Source: Blastococcus sp. TBT05-19 (GTDB lineage: Bacteria > Actinomycetota > Actinomycetes > Mycobacteriales > Geodermatophilaceae). From it: a stretch of DNA of 64,000 bases. The notes under the pieces are model-generated. The model saw only the letters and a program-made list of their open reading frames with translations, searched no databases and was not told the origin of the DNA. The position numbers and the translations under genes are program-made. The stretch lies in NCBI RefSeq assembly GCF_003319095.1, contig NZ_QOHI01000005.1:62001-126000 (forward strand), given 5' to 3'. Shown here piece after piece: positions 1 to 8,533 of the stretch; within the stretch, counting starts at the first letter, position 1; every line of letters begins with the position of its first letter.

Positions 1-336
1 CACCACCACGCCCTCGCACCCGAGCTGGGCGCCCCGCCGCAGGTTGTGGGCGATGGAGGCGACGGACTGCTCGACGGTGGCCTCGGTGGGGGAGCCGACG
101 TTCACCAGGAACGGCGTGTGGATGAACGAGGGCACGCCCCGCTCGGTGCAGCCGGCGGTGAACAGCGCGTCCTGCTTCGGGTCCCCGTCGGTCAGCTTCC
201 AGCCGCGGGGGTTGCCCACGAAGACCTGGACGGCGCGGGCGGCGACGGCGTCGGTGTAGGCGAGCCCACCCCTGGCCAGGCCGCCCTTGATCTGGATGTG
301 CGCCCCGACGGGCGGCACGGGAGTGCTGTTCGACAC
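1..336 (-). CDS. nfo: Deoxyribonuclease IV (endonuclease IV), C-terminus cut by window edge
   Basis: Only the first 112 codons are present, read from a GTG start at 336. The N-terminus has the AP-endonuclease 2 TIM-barrel opening: GAHIQIKGGLARGG at about residues 11-24, then VQVFVGNPRGWK, FIHTPFLVN, and a Val-Glu-Gln helix. Endonuclease IV cuts the backbone 5' of abasic sites in base excision repair with a trinuclear zinc centre; the zinc ligands lie mostly in the missing part. It starts 12 bp after the stop of the kinase gene at 349-2340, so it is probably cotranscribed with it. Family assignment rests on the N-terminal motifs only. Confidence 0.85.
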   Translation of the reverse strand, partial: MSNSTPVPPVGAHIQIKGGLARGGLAYTDAVAARAVQVFVGNPRGWKLTDGDPKQDALFTAGCTERGVPSFIHTPFLVNVGSPTEATVEQSVASIAHNLRRGAQLGCEGVVV

Positions 337-348
337 GGAGCGAGGTGC

Positions 349-2340
349 CTATCCGAAGGTGAGCAGGATGGTGACGGAGGTGCCGCGCTCGACCTGCTCG
401 CCGGCCGCCGGTGTCTGCCGGAGCACCTTGTTGCCGAAGAAGCGGGTCGCCTCCACCTGGAGGCCGGCCGCCTGCAGGATCTGCGCCGCCTCGTCGCCGG
501 TCTTCCCGACGACGTCGGGGACGGCGACGACCGGGACCCCGGCGGAGACCTGGATCTTCACGGTGCTGCCGAAGGGGATCCGGCCGTCGGCGGGGCCGGG
601 GGCGATCGCCATGACCTCGCCCTTGTCCACCGCATCGCTGCGCCCGTCCTCGATCCGCTCGACGGTGAAGCCGAGGTCCTGGAGGATCTTGGTGGCCTGG
701 TCGGGGGCCTGCCCGGTGACGTCGGGGACGGCGACCGGTGCCCGGCCCTGGCTGACCACGACGGTGACGACCTGGTCGCGCTTGAGCTCGGTGCCGGCGG
801 CGGGGTCGAAGCGGATCACGTGCCCCGGCGGGATCTGGTTGTCGTAGTCCTGGCCGCGGGTGATCTGCACCGGCAGGTCCTCGAGCTGGGTCTCCACCTG
901 CTCGACGGGCAGCGAGACGAGGTCGGGGGAGACCGTGTAGCGCTCCTTGCCCTTGGAGACGACGAGGCGCACGTCGGTGCTGCGGATGACCTCCGCGCCG
1001 GCCGCCGGCTCGGTCGACAGGACGGTGCCGGCGGGGACGTCCTCGCTCCAGACCTCATCGCAGCAGTCCGGGTCGAGCCCGGCGTTCTGCAGCAGGTCGA
1101 TCGCGGCCGCCTGGTCCTTGCCCGCGAGCTCCGGCGTCGTCGTCCAGCGCCCCTCGCCGAACCACCAGCCGATCGCGCCGGCGGTGACGGCCAGCAGCGC
1201 CACGACGGCGATGGCGAACCGGGCCCGGCGCTTGCGGATGTGGTCGGGCACGCCGGGACGCGGGCGGGCGGGGGCGGGGCGGCGGCCCTGCACGTCGGTG
1301 GTGGGACCGGCGCCCATGCCCGGCAGCATGCTCGTGCGCCCGCCGCGGCCGGGGTTGCGGCCGTTCAGGACCGCGGTGCCCGGGTTGCTCGGGTGCCGGT
1401 CGTGGGGGCGCGGGCGGGTGGGCCGGTTGGTCGGCCGCAGCGTGCCGGGGCCGGCGCTCTGGCCGGTGGGCACCGGGACCGGGTCGATGCCGAGGTCGCG
1501 GCGCACGTCGGAGAGCTCGGCGAGGAACGCGCCGGCGTCGATCGGCCGGCCGGCGGGATCGCGGCGGGTGGTGCGCGCGACGAGGTCGTCGACCTGCCAG
1601 GGGAGGCCCGGGACCTCGGCCGACGGGGCCGGGACGTCGTGGTGCACGTGCTGGTAGGCCACGGCCAGCGGCGTGTCACCCCCGAACGGCGGGTGCCCGG
1701 TGAGCATCTCGTAGAGCACGATGCCGGCGGCGTAGATGTCGGAGCGGGCGTCGGCGCGGCCGCGCTCGAGCTGCTCGGGGGAGAGGTAGGCGACCGTGCC
1801 GATGAGCACGCCACCGGTCTGGCTGGTCTGCCCGGTGCCGACGACGGCGCGGGCGAGCCCGAAGTCGGCCACCTTGACGACGCCGTCGACGCCGATGAGG
1901 ACGTTCTCGGGCTTGATGTCGCGGTGCACGATGCCGGCCCGGTGCGCGGCGGTCAGGCCGCTGAGCACCGGCTCCAGCACCGCGAAGGCCTCGGCGACGG
2001 TCAGCCGCCCGCGGGCGCTCAGCAGGTCGCGCAGGGTGCGGCCGCGCACGAGCTCCATGACCAGGAACACCAGGCCCTGGTCGCTGCCCTGGTCGCTGAC
2101 CCCGACCACGTTGGCGTGGCTGAGCATGGCGGCGGCGCGCGCCTCGCGGGTGAACCGGTCGACGAACGTCGGGTCGTGGGCCAGGTGCTCGGCCATGACC
2201 TTGACCGCGACCGTCTTGTGCAGCCGGAGGTCCGTGGCCGCGTAGACGGTGGACATGCCGCCGCGCGCGAGCCGCTCCTCGAGGCGGTAGCGCCCCTCGA
2301 GGAGGAGGCCGACCACGGGGTCGGTCACGGCAGTGTCCAC
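349..2340 (-). CDS. pknL: PASTA-domain Ser/Thr protein kinase (PknL locus)
   Basis: 663-residue membrane kinase. The cytosolic kinase domain spans about 16-280, with a Gly-rich loop (ARGGMSTVY, 25-33), Lys47 in AVKV, the HRD loop at 139-141 with Lys143, and DFG at 159-161. A Pro/Arg-rich linker follows, then one membrane segment at about 375-394, then four extracellular PASTA repeats (about 401-464, 466-532, 535-601, 604-661). PASTA repeats bind muropeptides in this family, so the kinase probably senses cell wall state. The GTG start at 2340 has a TACACT box at 2349-2354, 8 nt upstream, which suggests a leaderless mRNA. Neighbours match the M. tuberculosis pknL-Rv2175c locus, although as I recall PknL itself lacks PASTA repeats. 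The symbol is given by synteny; pknB-like is an equal description by architecture. Confidence 0.9.
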   Translation of the reverse strand: MDTAVTDPVVGLLLEGRYRLEERLARGGMSTVYAATDLRLHKTVAVKVMAEHLAHDPTFVDRFTREARAAAMLSHANVVGVSDQGSDQGLVFLVMELVRGRTLRDLLSARGRLTVAEAFAVLEPVLSGLTAAHRAGIVHRDIKPENVLIGVDGVVKVADFGLARAVVGTGQTSQTGGVLIGTVAYLSPEQLERGRADARSDIYAAGIVLYEMLTGHPPFGGDTPLAVAYQHVHHDVPAPSAEVPGLPWQVDDLVARTTRRDPAGRPIDAGAFLAELSDVRRDLGIDPVPVPTGQSAGPGTLRPTNRPTRPRPHDRHPSNPGTAVLNGRNPGRGGRTSMLPGMGAGPTTDVQGRRPAPARPRPGVPDHIRKRRARFAIAVVALLAVTAGAIGWWFGEGRWTTTPELAGKDQAAAIDLLQNAGLDPDCCDEVWSEDVPAGTVLSTEPAAGAEVIRSTDVRLVVSKGKERYTVSPDLVSLPVEQVETQLEDLPVQITRGQDYDNQIPPGHVIRFDPAAGTELKRDQVVTVVVSQGRAPVAVPDVTGQAPDQATKILQDLGFTVERIEDGRSDAVDKGEVMAIAPGPADGRIPFGSTVKIQVSAGVPVVAVPDVVGKTGDEAAQILQAAGLQVEATRFFGNKVLRQTPAAGEQVERGTSVTILLTFG

Positions 2341-2464
2341 AGCGACTCAGTGTAGGAGCGCCGGGGCCCGGGTGTGCCCCACCACGCGGCACGGGGGACC
2401 GCCGTGGCCCGTGGTGCGGATGAACTCGTGGTGGGGGTCACGCCCGTGCCCGCGCCCATGCGGC

Positions 2465-3937
2465 TCAGCCGAGGTCCAGGCCCGGGTAGAGCGGGTGCTC
2501 GGCCAGCAGCTCGGCCGCGGCGGCGCGGGTCCGGTCCGCCACGCCGTCGGCGATCGCGTACTTCGCCTTCGACGGCGCGCCCGCGCTCGTCGTGGCCGGG
2601 GTGGTGGCGCGCAGGACGTCGGCGATGAGCTCGGCCACGCGGTCGAACTCCGCGGCCCCGAAGCCCCGGGTCGTCAGCGCCGGGGTGCCGATGCGCACGC
2701 CGGAGGTGTACCAGGCGCCGTTCGGGTCGGCCGGCACGGCGTTGCGGTTGGTGACGATCCCGGCGTCCAGCAGCGCGGACTCGGCCTGCCGCCCGGTGAG
2801 GCCGAAGCCGCTCACGTCCAGCAGCGCCAGGTGGTTGTCCGTGCCGCCGGTGACCAGCTCGACGCCGCGGCGGGTCAGCCCCTCGGCCAGGGCCACGGCG
2901 TTGTCCGCGATCGCCCGGGCGTACTCCGCGAACGCCGGCTGCCGGGCCTCGGCGAAGGCGACCGCCTTGGCGGCCATGACGTGGGGGAGCGGCCCGCCGA
3001 GCACCATGGGGCAGCCGCGGTCGACGGCGTCGGCGAACTCCGGCTGGGCCAGGACGAACCCGCCGCGCGGGCCGCGCAGCGACTTGTGGCTGGTGCTGGT
3101 GACCACGTGGGCGTGCGGCACCGGGTCGAAGTCGCCGGTGAGCACCTTGCCCGCGACCAGGCCGGCGAAGTGCGCCATGTCGACGACGAGGGTGGCGCCG
3201 ACCTCGTCGGCGATCTCGCGCATCGTCGCGAAGTCCACCCGGCGCGGGTAGGCGGAGTAGCCGGCCATGAGGATCAGCGGGCGGAACTCCCGGGCGGTGG
3301 CGCGGACGGCGTCGTAGTCCAGCAGCCCGGTGCCCGGGTCGGTGCCGTAGGAGGACTGCTCGAACATCTTGCCGCTGATGTTCGGGCGGAACCCGTGGGT
3401 CAGGTGGCCGCCGGCGTCCAGCGACATGCCGAGCATCCGCTGGTCGCCCAGGGCGCGGCGCAGCTCGGCCCACCCGGACTCCGAGAGGTCGTTGACGTGC
3501 TTCGCGCCCGCCTTCTCCAACGCCGGCGACTCGATCCGCGAGGCCAGCACCGCCCAGAAGGCGACCAGGTTGGCGTCGATGCCCGAGTGCGGCTGGACGT
3601 AGGCGTGCGAGGCGCCGAAGAGCTCGCGGGCGTGCTCGGCGGCCAGCGCCTCGACGGTGTCGACGTTCTGGCAGCCGGCGTAGAACCGGTGCCCGACGGT
3701 GCCCTCGGCGTACTTGTCGCTGAACCAGTTGCCCATGGTGAGCAGCACCGCGGGGCTCGCGTAGTTCTCGCTGGCGATCAGCTTGAGCGAGGCGCGCTGG
3801 TCGGCGAGCTCGGCGCCGATGGCGTCGGCCACCCGGGGCTCGACGGCGCCGATGACCTCCAGCGCGCTGCGGTAGGCGGTCGAGGCGGCGGCGCCGTCGA
3901 AGGCGGCGGTGGGGGCGGTGCGGGGCGTGGCGGTCAT
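2465..3937 (-). CDS. glyA: Serine hydroxymethyltransferase
   Basis: 490 residues, PLP-dependent, fold type I. It converts serine and tetrahydrofolate to glycine and 5,10-methylene-THF in one-carbon metabolism. Visible motifs: ASENYASP near 55-62, [13 protein letters not shown] near 76-88, VDMAHFAGL at about 252-260, and the PLP lysine K285 in [13 protein letters not shown]. It is longer than the usual roughly 420-residue enzyme because of an insert at about 136-166, as in one actinobacterial subtype. The ATG at 3937 is chosen because the open frame upstream (to 4045) runs through a riboswitch, and its predicted peptide looks nothing like a SHMT. The enzyme feeds methylene-THF to MetF (9862-10773). 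Confidence 0.97.
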   Translation of the reverse strand: MTATPRTAPTAAFDGAAASTAYRSALEVIGAVEPRVADAIGAELADQRASLKLIASENYASPAVLLTMGNWFSDKYAEGTVGHRFYAGCQNVDTVEALAAEHARELFGASHAYVQPHSGIDANLVAFWAVLASRIESPALEKAGAKHVNDLSESGWAELRRALGDQRMLGMSLDAGGHLTHGFRPNISGKMFEQSSYGTDPGTGLLDYDAVRATAREFRPLILMAGYSAYPRRVDFATMREIADEVGATLVVDMAHFAGLVAGKVLTGDFDPVPHAHVVTSTSHKSLRGPRGGFVLAQPEFADAVDRGCPMVLGGPLPHVMAAKAVAFAEARQPAFAEYARAIADNAVALAEGLTRRGVELVTGGTDNHLALLDVSGFGLTGRQAESALLDAGIVTNRNAVPADPNGAWYTSGVRIGTPALTTRGFGAAEFDRVAELIADVLRATTPATTSAGAPSKAKYAIADGVADRTRAAAAELLAEHPLYPGLDLG

Positions 3938-3963
3938 GAGGGCTCCTGCTCGTGACGACGGGT

Positions 3964-4049
3964 AGGTGCCCAGGCGCACGGCGGTGGTGGTGCAGGCCGC
4001 TCCCCGGTGGTGGCCCACCTCGACGCGCCAGTCACAGCCCGGCACCAGG
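3964..4049 (-). promoter_or_regulatory. ZTP (pfl) riboswitch upstream of glyA
   Basis: Read on the minus strand, the 112-bp gap before glyA contains the conserved pieces of the pfl/ZTP aptamer in order: TGACTGGCG (about 4028-4036), a short helix, CCACCGGGGAGCG (about 3997-4009), then a variable hairpin and CGCCTGGGC (about 3968-3976). These are the hallmark sub-motifs of the riboswitch that binds ZTP/ZMP, the purine intermediates that build up when 10-formyl-THF is short. glyA is one of the classic genes under this switch. It lies directly before the glyA start, so it likely acts on glyA expression. The exact 5' and 3' limits are approximate. Confidence 0.88.
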
Positions 4050-5189
4050 CTAGCGCGCGGCTCGGACCGAGTCCCGGGGCACCGACCGGACGTCCTCGAG
4101 ACCGCACAGCACCATCATGTGCGCCAGCTCCTCGGTGAGCCCGGCGAGCACGCGGGCGACGCCATCGGCTCCGCCGTCGGCCAGCCCCCAGGCGGTCGGC
4201 CGGCCCAGGAACACCGCCCGTGCCCCGAGCGCGAGGGCGGTCAGCACGTCGGACCCCGTGCGGATGCCGCCGTCGGCGTAGACCTCCGCGTCGTCGCCCA
4301 CGGCGTCGACGATCTCGGGGAGGGCGTGCGCGCTGGCGATCGCCGGGTCGGCCTGCCGGCCGCCGTGCGTGGAGACCCACACCGCCGACGCGCCGGCCTG
4401 CACGCAGCGCACGGCGTCGTCGCCGCGGAGCACGCCCTTGACGACGACCGGCAGCCCGGACACCTCGCCGAACCGGGCGATGTCGTCGAAGGTCCAGGTG
4501 GCGGTCGCCAGGTCCCTGAGGTCGGGCCGCTCGTCCCCGGCGGCCGGGTGGTTGGCCATGCGCAGGCCCTCGGGCAGCGCGAAGGCGTTGGTCAGGTCGC
4601 GGTGCCGGCGCCCGAGCAGGGGCACGTCGACGGTCATGACCAGCGCGCGGTAGCCGGCGTCGCCCGCGCGCCGGGCCAGGTCCTCGGTGTGCGCGGTGGA
4701 GTGCAGCCGGTAGAGCTGGAACCAGGCGGGCGAGTCCCCGGTCTCCGCGACGATCTCCTCCAGCGTGTGCGTCGCGCTGGTCGAGGCGGTCATGAGGGCG
4801 CCGGTGGCCACCGCGGCGCGTGCCGTCGCCAGCTCGCCGTCGGGGTGCGCCATGCCCTGGTACGCCCACGGGGCGACGCCGATCGGGGTGCCGACGGCGC
4901 TGCCGAGCAGCTCGGTGCCCAGCCGGGGTGCGGTGACCCCGCGCAGCACCCGGGGCCGCAGCCGCCACGACCGCCAGGAGTCCGGCGCCTCGCGCATCGT
5001 CGTCTCGGTCTCCGAGCCGCCGGCGTAGTAGTCGAAGACGGCGCGGGGCAGCGAGTCGCGCGCCCGGGCCTCGAGCAGGGCCAGGTCGAGGAACGGCGGC
5101 TCCTGGCCCGGCGCGTCAAGGGTCATCTCGTGCACCGCGCGGACCCGCTCGCGCGGTACCGGGCTGTCGGTCCCGTTGTCGGTCGCCAT
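4050..5189 (-). CDS. FMN-dependent alpha-hydroxy acid oxidase (lactate oxidase/monooxygenase-like)
   Basis: 379 residues, TIM-barrel FMN enzyme that oxidises 2-hydroxy acids to 2-oxo acids. Family motifs: [11 protein letters not shown] near the N-terminus, [35 protein letters not shown], a PVVVKGV lysine strand, then [10 protein letters not shown] with the active His-Gly-Gly-Arg, and [18 protein letters not shown] near the C-terminus for the FMN phosphate. The usual Asn before HGGRQ is Thr here. Start 5189 lies 13 bp from the divergent start at 5203, so the two genes share a very compact promoter region. The substrate (lactate, mandelate, glycolate or other) cannot be set from sequence alone. 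Confidence 0.88.
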   Translation of the reverse strand: MATDNGTDSPVPRERVRAVHEMTLDAPGQEPPFLDLALLEARARDSLPRAVFDYYAGGSETETTMREAPDSWRSWRLRPRVLRGVTAPRLGTELLGSAVGTPIGVAPWAYQGMAHPDGELATARAAVATGALMTASTSATHTLEEIVAETGDSPAWFQLYRLHSTAHTEDLARRAGDAGYRALVMTVDVPLLGRRHRDLTNAFALPEGLRMANHPAAGDERPDLRDLATATWTFDDIARFGEVSGLPVVVKGVLRGDDAVRCVQAGASAVWVSTHGGRQADPAIASAHALPEIVDAVGDDAEVYADGGIRTGSDVLTALALGARAVFLGRPTAWGLADGGADGVARVLAGLTEELAHMMVLCGLEDVRSVPRDSVRAAR

Positions 5190-5202
5190 AGGCTCGCACT
5201 CT

Positions 5203-5526
5203 ATGGACACGCTCACCCCCGCGGAGGTGGCCCAGCTGATCGGCACCTCGCCGAACCGGGTCCGCCAGCTGCTGCGCGACCGGAAGCTGCTGGCCGTCCC
5301 CGGCAGCGGCAACGGCAAGATCCCCGCGGACTTCATCCAGGACGGCGTCGTCCTCAAGCACCTCGCCGGTCTGCTGACCGTCCTGCAGGACGGCCGGTTC
5401 ACCGACGAGGAGGCCTTCGAGTGGCTCTTCCGCGAGGACGAGTCGCTGCCCGGGACGCCGGTGCAGGCGCTGCGCGACAACCGGCACACCGAGGTCACCC
5501 GCCGCGCCCAGGCCCTGGCGCTGTAG
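5203..5526 (+). CDS. Rv2175c-like winged-helix DNA-binding protein
   Basis: 107 residues. The helix-turn-helix TPAEVAQLIGTSPNRVRQLL (about 5-24) is followed by RDRKLLAVPGSGNGK, IPADFIQDG, LAGLLTVLQDGRFTDEEAFEWLF and a C-terminal EVTRRAQALAL helix. This pattern matches Rv2175c of M. tuberculosis, a DNA-binding substrate of the kinase PknL, whose gene is a neighbour there. Here glyA and a hydroxy acid oxidase gene separate it from the kinase. With the ATG at 5203 the protein lacks the long N-terminal tail that carries the phosphorylated Thr in Rv2175c; a start at 5176 adds only nine residues. A TAGGCT box at 5189-5194 fits a leaderless start at 5203. Confidence 0.82.
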   Translation: MDTLTPAEVAQLIGTSPNRVRQLLRDRKLLAVPGSGNGKIPADFIQDGVVLKHLAGLLTVLQDGRFTDEEAFEWLFREDESLPGTPVQALRDNRHTEVTRRAQALAL

Positions 5527-5569
5527 CCCGCGTGCATCCGCGCGGCGGCCCGGTGCCGAAGGTGCTGCC

Positions 5570-5914
5570 GTGGAGCAGCTGACCTACCTGGGCCTGCTGG
5601 CCGGCTGCCTGGTGGTGACCGCCCCGCTGGAGCTGCTCCTGCGGGTGCGCGTCTACGCCCGCTGGCGGCGGCTGCTCCTGGCGGTCGTCCCGGAGTTCGC
5701 CGTCTTCGTCGTCTGGGTGCTCTACGCGATCGCGCAGGGGCATTGGGACTACTCGGCCACCCGCACCCTCGACGTCCGCCTGCCCGGTGGGATCCCGGTC
5801 GAGGAGGTGCTGTTCTTCCTCGTCGTCCCGCTGTGCTCGGTGCTGGCGCTGGAGGCGGTGCGCCGCGTGACCGGGTGGGACGCCGGCTATCCCGCCGAGG
5901 AGGCCGAGCGATGA
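5570..5914 (+). CDS. crtYc: Lycopene cyclase subunit CrtYc-like
   Basis: 114 residues with three membrane helices (about 5-25, 36-54, 76-98). It carries the lycopene cyclase domain motif GIPVEEVLFFLVVP at about 74-87, whose acidic PVEE residues are typical of the bacterial heterodimeric and fungal CarRA-type cyclases. With the next gene it would form a two-subunit integral membrane cyclase acting on lycopene or a C50 relative. GTG start at 5570. The stop overlaps the following ATG by 4 bp (ATGA at 5911-5914), a sign of translational coupling. Whether the ring formed is beta, epsilon or gamma cannot be told. Confidence 0.85.
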   Translation: MEQLTYLGLLAGCLVVTAPLELLLRVRVYARWRRLLLAVVPEFAVFVVWVLYAIAQGHWDYSATRTLDVRLPGGIPVEEVLFFLVVPLCSVLALEAVRRVTGWDAGYPAEEAER

Positions 5915-6258
5915 GCTACTCCGCGCTGGCGGTCACCGCCGTCGTCGCCGTCCTCGTGGTGGACCTCGCCGTCTACCGCACCCGCATGGTCACCCGGCCG
6001 GTGTTCTGGGTGGCCTACGCGATCATCGTGACGTTCCAGCTGCTGATGAACGGCGTGCTCACCGGCCTGGAGGTCGTGGTCTACGACGAGCGGGTGATCT
6101 GGGGCCCGCGGATCGCCTACGCGCCGGTGGAGGACCTGCTCTTCGGGTTCGCGATGGTGACCCTGACCCTGGCGAGCTGGGCAGCGGTCAACCGGCGGGC
6201 GAACACCGCCAGGCGCCGCGGCTTGGACACCGACACCCGGCGGTCGAGCACCCGGTAG
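5911..6258 (+). CDS. crtYd: Lycopene cyclase subunit CrtYd-like
   Basis: 115 residues, second half of the heterodimeric lycopene cyclase. It has three membrane segments (about 4-22, 28-52, 74-94) and the conserved APVEDLLFGF motif at about 70-79, the counterpart of PVEE in CrtYc. It is translationally coupled to crtYc by an ATGA overlap. Its last 142 bp overlap, in antisense, the 3' end of crtB, which converges from the other side; the overlap covers the PVEDLLFG motif, so this is not just a ragged tail. The basic C-terminal tail after about residue 96 is not conserved-looking. Confidence 0.83.
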   Translation: MSYSALAVTAVVAVLVVDLAVYRTRMVTRPVFWVAYAIIVTFQLLMNGVLTGLEVVVYDERVIWGPRIAYAPVEDLLFGFAMVTLTLASWAAVNRRANTARRRGLDTDTRRSSTR

Positions 6259-7052
6259 TCGGCCCGCTCGATCTCCTGGAGGATGCCGCCGTACAGGTCG
6301 GTGGCGGCGCGCACGCAGTCCCGGGACTCCGGGGCGAGCATCGGGGTGCCGGGCGCGGCGTCGTCGTAGCGGCGGCGGACCACGGCCACCATCTCGCGCA
6401 TCAGCTCGCGGAAGCGGTCGTCGAAGCGCTTCTCGGCCAGCTGCTCGCGGGTCACCCCGTGCGCGGCCATGAGGTCGGCGGGCAGGTACACCCGGCCGCG
6501 GTCGACGTCCTCGCCGACGTCGCGGAGGAAGTTGGTCAGCTGGAACGCCTCGCCCAGGGCGATCGCGTGCGGCGCGGCCTCCTCGCGGGCGACGCCGGGT
6601 GCGGTGCCGAGGACGGGGAGCACCTGCAGGCCGATGACCGACGCCGAGCCCCACATGTACCGGTCGAGGGCGTCCATCGTGGGATAGCCGGCGACCGTGA
6701 GATCGCTGGTCATCGCGGCGAGGAAGTCGACCAGGTGCTCGAGGGGGATGTCGTAGCGGCGGTAGGTGTGCACCAGCGCCAGCCGTACCGGGTCCTCCGA
6801 CCAGCCGGCCTCCAGCTCCTCCAGGAGCGCCTTCGACCAGCTCATCAGGTCGCCCGCGGGGTCGGCGCCGGGGTGGTCGACGAAGTCGTCGGCGACCCGG
6901 GCGGCGGCGTAGAGCGCGTGCACCGCGGGCCGCCGGTCGGGGGAGAGCAGGCGGGTGGCGAGGAAGTAGCTCTTGCCGTGCTCGGCTGCGATCGCCGCGC
7001 AGTGCCGGTAGGCGGCGGACAGCTGCGCCTGCCGGTCGTCGACCGCCGTCAT
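6117..7052 (-). CDS. crtB: Phytoene synthase
   Basis: 311 residues. It joins two geranylgeranyl diphosphates head to head into phytoene. The two Asp-rich motifs are visible: ADDFVDHP in the first third and NFLRDVGEDVDRGRVYLP (NFLRDVGED) in the middle, plus AFQLTNFLRD and YRRYDIPLEHLVDF. The ATG at 7052 overlaps the crtI stop (ATGA). The final residues after about 290 (RVRVTIANPKSRSSTGA) look non-conserved and are encoded antisense to crtYd. It is the last gene of the crtE-crtI-crtB operon. Confidence 0.93.
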   Translation of the reverse strand: MTAVDDRQAQLSAAYRHCAAIAAEHGKSYFLATRLLSPDRRPAVHALYAAARVADDFVDHPGADPAGDLMSWSKALLEELEAGWSEDPVRLALVHTYRRYDIPLEHLVDFLAAMTSDLTVAGYPTMDALDRYMWGSASVIGLQVLPVLGTAPGVAREEAAPHAIALGEAFQLTNFLRDVGEDVDRGRVYLPADLMAAHGVTREQLAEKRFDDRFRELMREMVAVVRRRYDDAAPGTPMLAPESRDCVRAATDLYGGILQEIERADYRVLDRRVSVSKPRRLAVFARRLTAAQLARVRVTIANPKSRSSTGA

Positions 7053-8533
7053 CCGGTGATCCTCTCCGCGGCCAGCCGGCCGCTGATCAGCACCATCGGC
7101 ACGCCGACGCCCGGCTGCACCGACGACCCGGCCAGCACCACGTTCTCCGGTCCCCGCCGCGGCAGCGTGGCGGGGCGGAAGGGCCCGGTCTGCCCGAAGG
7201 TGTGCGCCAGCGCGAACGGGGTGCCGGCGGCCATGCCCTGGTCGGCCCAGGTGCGCGGGGTGTCCATGTGCTCCACCTCGATCGCGCCGGTGAGGCCGGT
7301 GAACCCGCGGGCCTCCAGCGTCTCCAGCAGCTCGTCGCGGTAGCGGGGCGCCAGGGCGTCCCAGTCCAGGTCGGGGTTCCCGCCGCTGCGGCGGTCCAGG
7401 TTGGGGGTGGGGGCCACCACGCTGAGCACCTGGCCGCCCTCGGGGGCCAGCGACCGGTCGGTCACCGACGGCATGCTGATCAGCAGGCTGGGATCGCTCA
7501 TGGGGCGGCCGTCCCGGGTGAGCTCGGCGAACACGCCGCGCCACGAGTCGCCGAAGCTGATCGTGTGGTGCGCCTGCCCCGGCACCTCGGTGCGCACGCC
7601 GACGTGCAGGGCGACGCACGAGGGGGAGTAGACCGGCCGGCGCGGGCCGCGCAGGCCCGGCACCAGCGCGTGCGGGGCGTCGGTGGTGACGACGACGGCG
7701 TCGGCGGGCAGCCGCTCGCCGTCGGCCAGCCGCACCGCACCGACCCGCCCGCCGCCGGTCTCCAGCTCCGCGACCGGGGCGCCGTAGCGGAAGGTGACGC
7801 CCGCGTCGGCGGCGGCCGCGGCCAGCGCCCGGGGCACCGCGCCGATGCCGCCGGTCGGGTGCCAGACGCCGGCGCCGATGTCGAGCTGGGCGATGACGGC
7901 GTAGGCGGCGATGGCGCGGAACGGCGAGACCCCGGCGTAGAGCGCCTGGAAGCTGAACAGCCGCCGCAGCCGGTCGTCGGCGAAGTACTTCTCCACGTGC
8001 CGCGACAGCCGGCCGAAGCCGCCGCGCCGGGCGAGCTGGACCAGCTCCGGGCCGACGAGGTCCAGCGGGGAGTCGAGGTTGCGGTCGATGAAGGTGGTCA
8101 GCTGCAGCCGGTAGAGCTCGGCGAGGTCGGCCAGGTACCGCCGCAGCGCCACCGCCTCGGCCGGGCCGCACAGCGCGGACACCTCGGCGGCGAAGGCCTC
8201 GGGGTCGGCGTGCACGTCCAGGGTGGTGCCGTCGGCGTACTGCGCCCGGTAGCTGGTGTCCAGCCGGCGCAGGTCCAGCCGGTCCTCGAGCTTCTCGCCG
8301 ACGGCGGCGAGCGTGTCGGCGACGACCTCAGGGGCGGTGAACACCGAGGGGCCGGTGTCCAGCACGTAGCCGTCCTGCTCGACGCGCCCGGCGCGGCCGC
8401 CGGGGCCCTCGCCGCGCTCCACGACGGTCACCTCGCGCCCGGCGCCGCGCAGCCGCAGCGCCGCCCCGAGGCCGGCCAGCCCGGCACCGACGACGACGAC
8501 GCGGTCGGTGCGGCCCGGGACGGTGCGCACCAT
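7049..8533 (-). CDS. crtI: Phytoene desaturase
   Basis: 494 residues, FAD-dependent CrtI-type desaturase that converts phytoene to lycopene by stepwise dehydrogenation. The N-terminus has the dinucleotide-binding fold [17 protein letters not shown] (about 12-28) with an acidic residue ending the second strand ([13 protein letters not shown]). The C-terminus has the family signature [20 protein letters not shown] (about 467-486). It starts at ATG 8533, overlapping the crtE stop by one base (TGATG), and its stop overlaps the crtB start, so E-I-B are coupled. Confidence 0.93.
   Translation of the reverse strand: MVRTVPGRTDRVVVVGAGLAGLGAALRLRGAGREVTVVERGEGPGGRAGRVEQDGYVLDTGPSVFTAPEVVADTLAAVGEKLEDRLDLRRLDTSYRAQYADGTTLDVHADPEAFAAEVSALCGPAEAVALRRYLADLAELYRLQLTTFIDRNLDSPLDLVGPELVQLARRGGFGRLSRHVEKYFADDRLRRLFSFQALYAGVSPFRAIAAYAVIAQLDIGAGVWHPTGGIGAVPRALAAAAADAGVTFRYGAPVAELETGGGRVGAVRLADGERLPADAVVVTTDAPHALVPGLRGPRRPVYSPSCVALHVGVRTEVPGQAHHTISFGDSWRGVFAELTRDGRPMSDPSLLISMPSVTDRSLAPEGGQVLSVVAPTPNLDRRSGGNPDLDWDALAPRYRDELLETLEARGFTGLTGAIEVEHMDTPRTWADQGMAAGTPFALAHTFGQTGPFRPATLPRRGPENVVLAGSSVQPGVGVPMVLISGRLAAERITG

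Noticed and set aside
3938-4045. N-terminal extension of glyA by 36 codons
   Set aside because: The stretch is the ZTP riboswitch; the encoded peptide does not resemble a SHMT.
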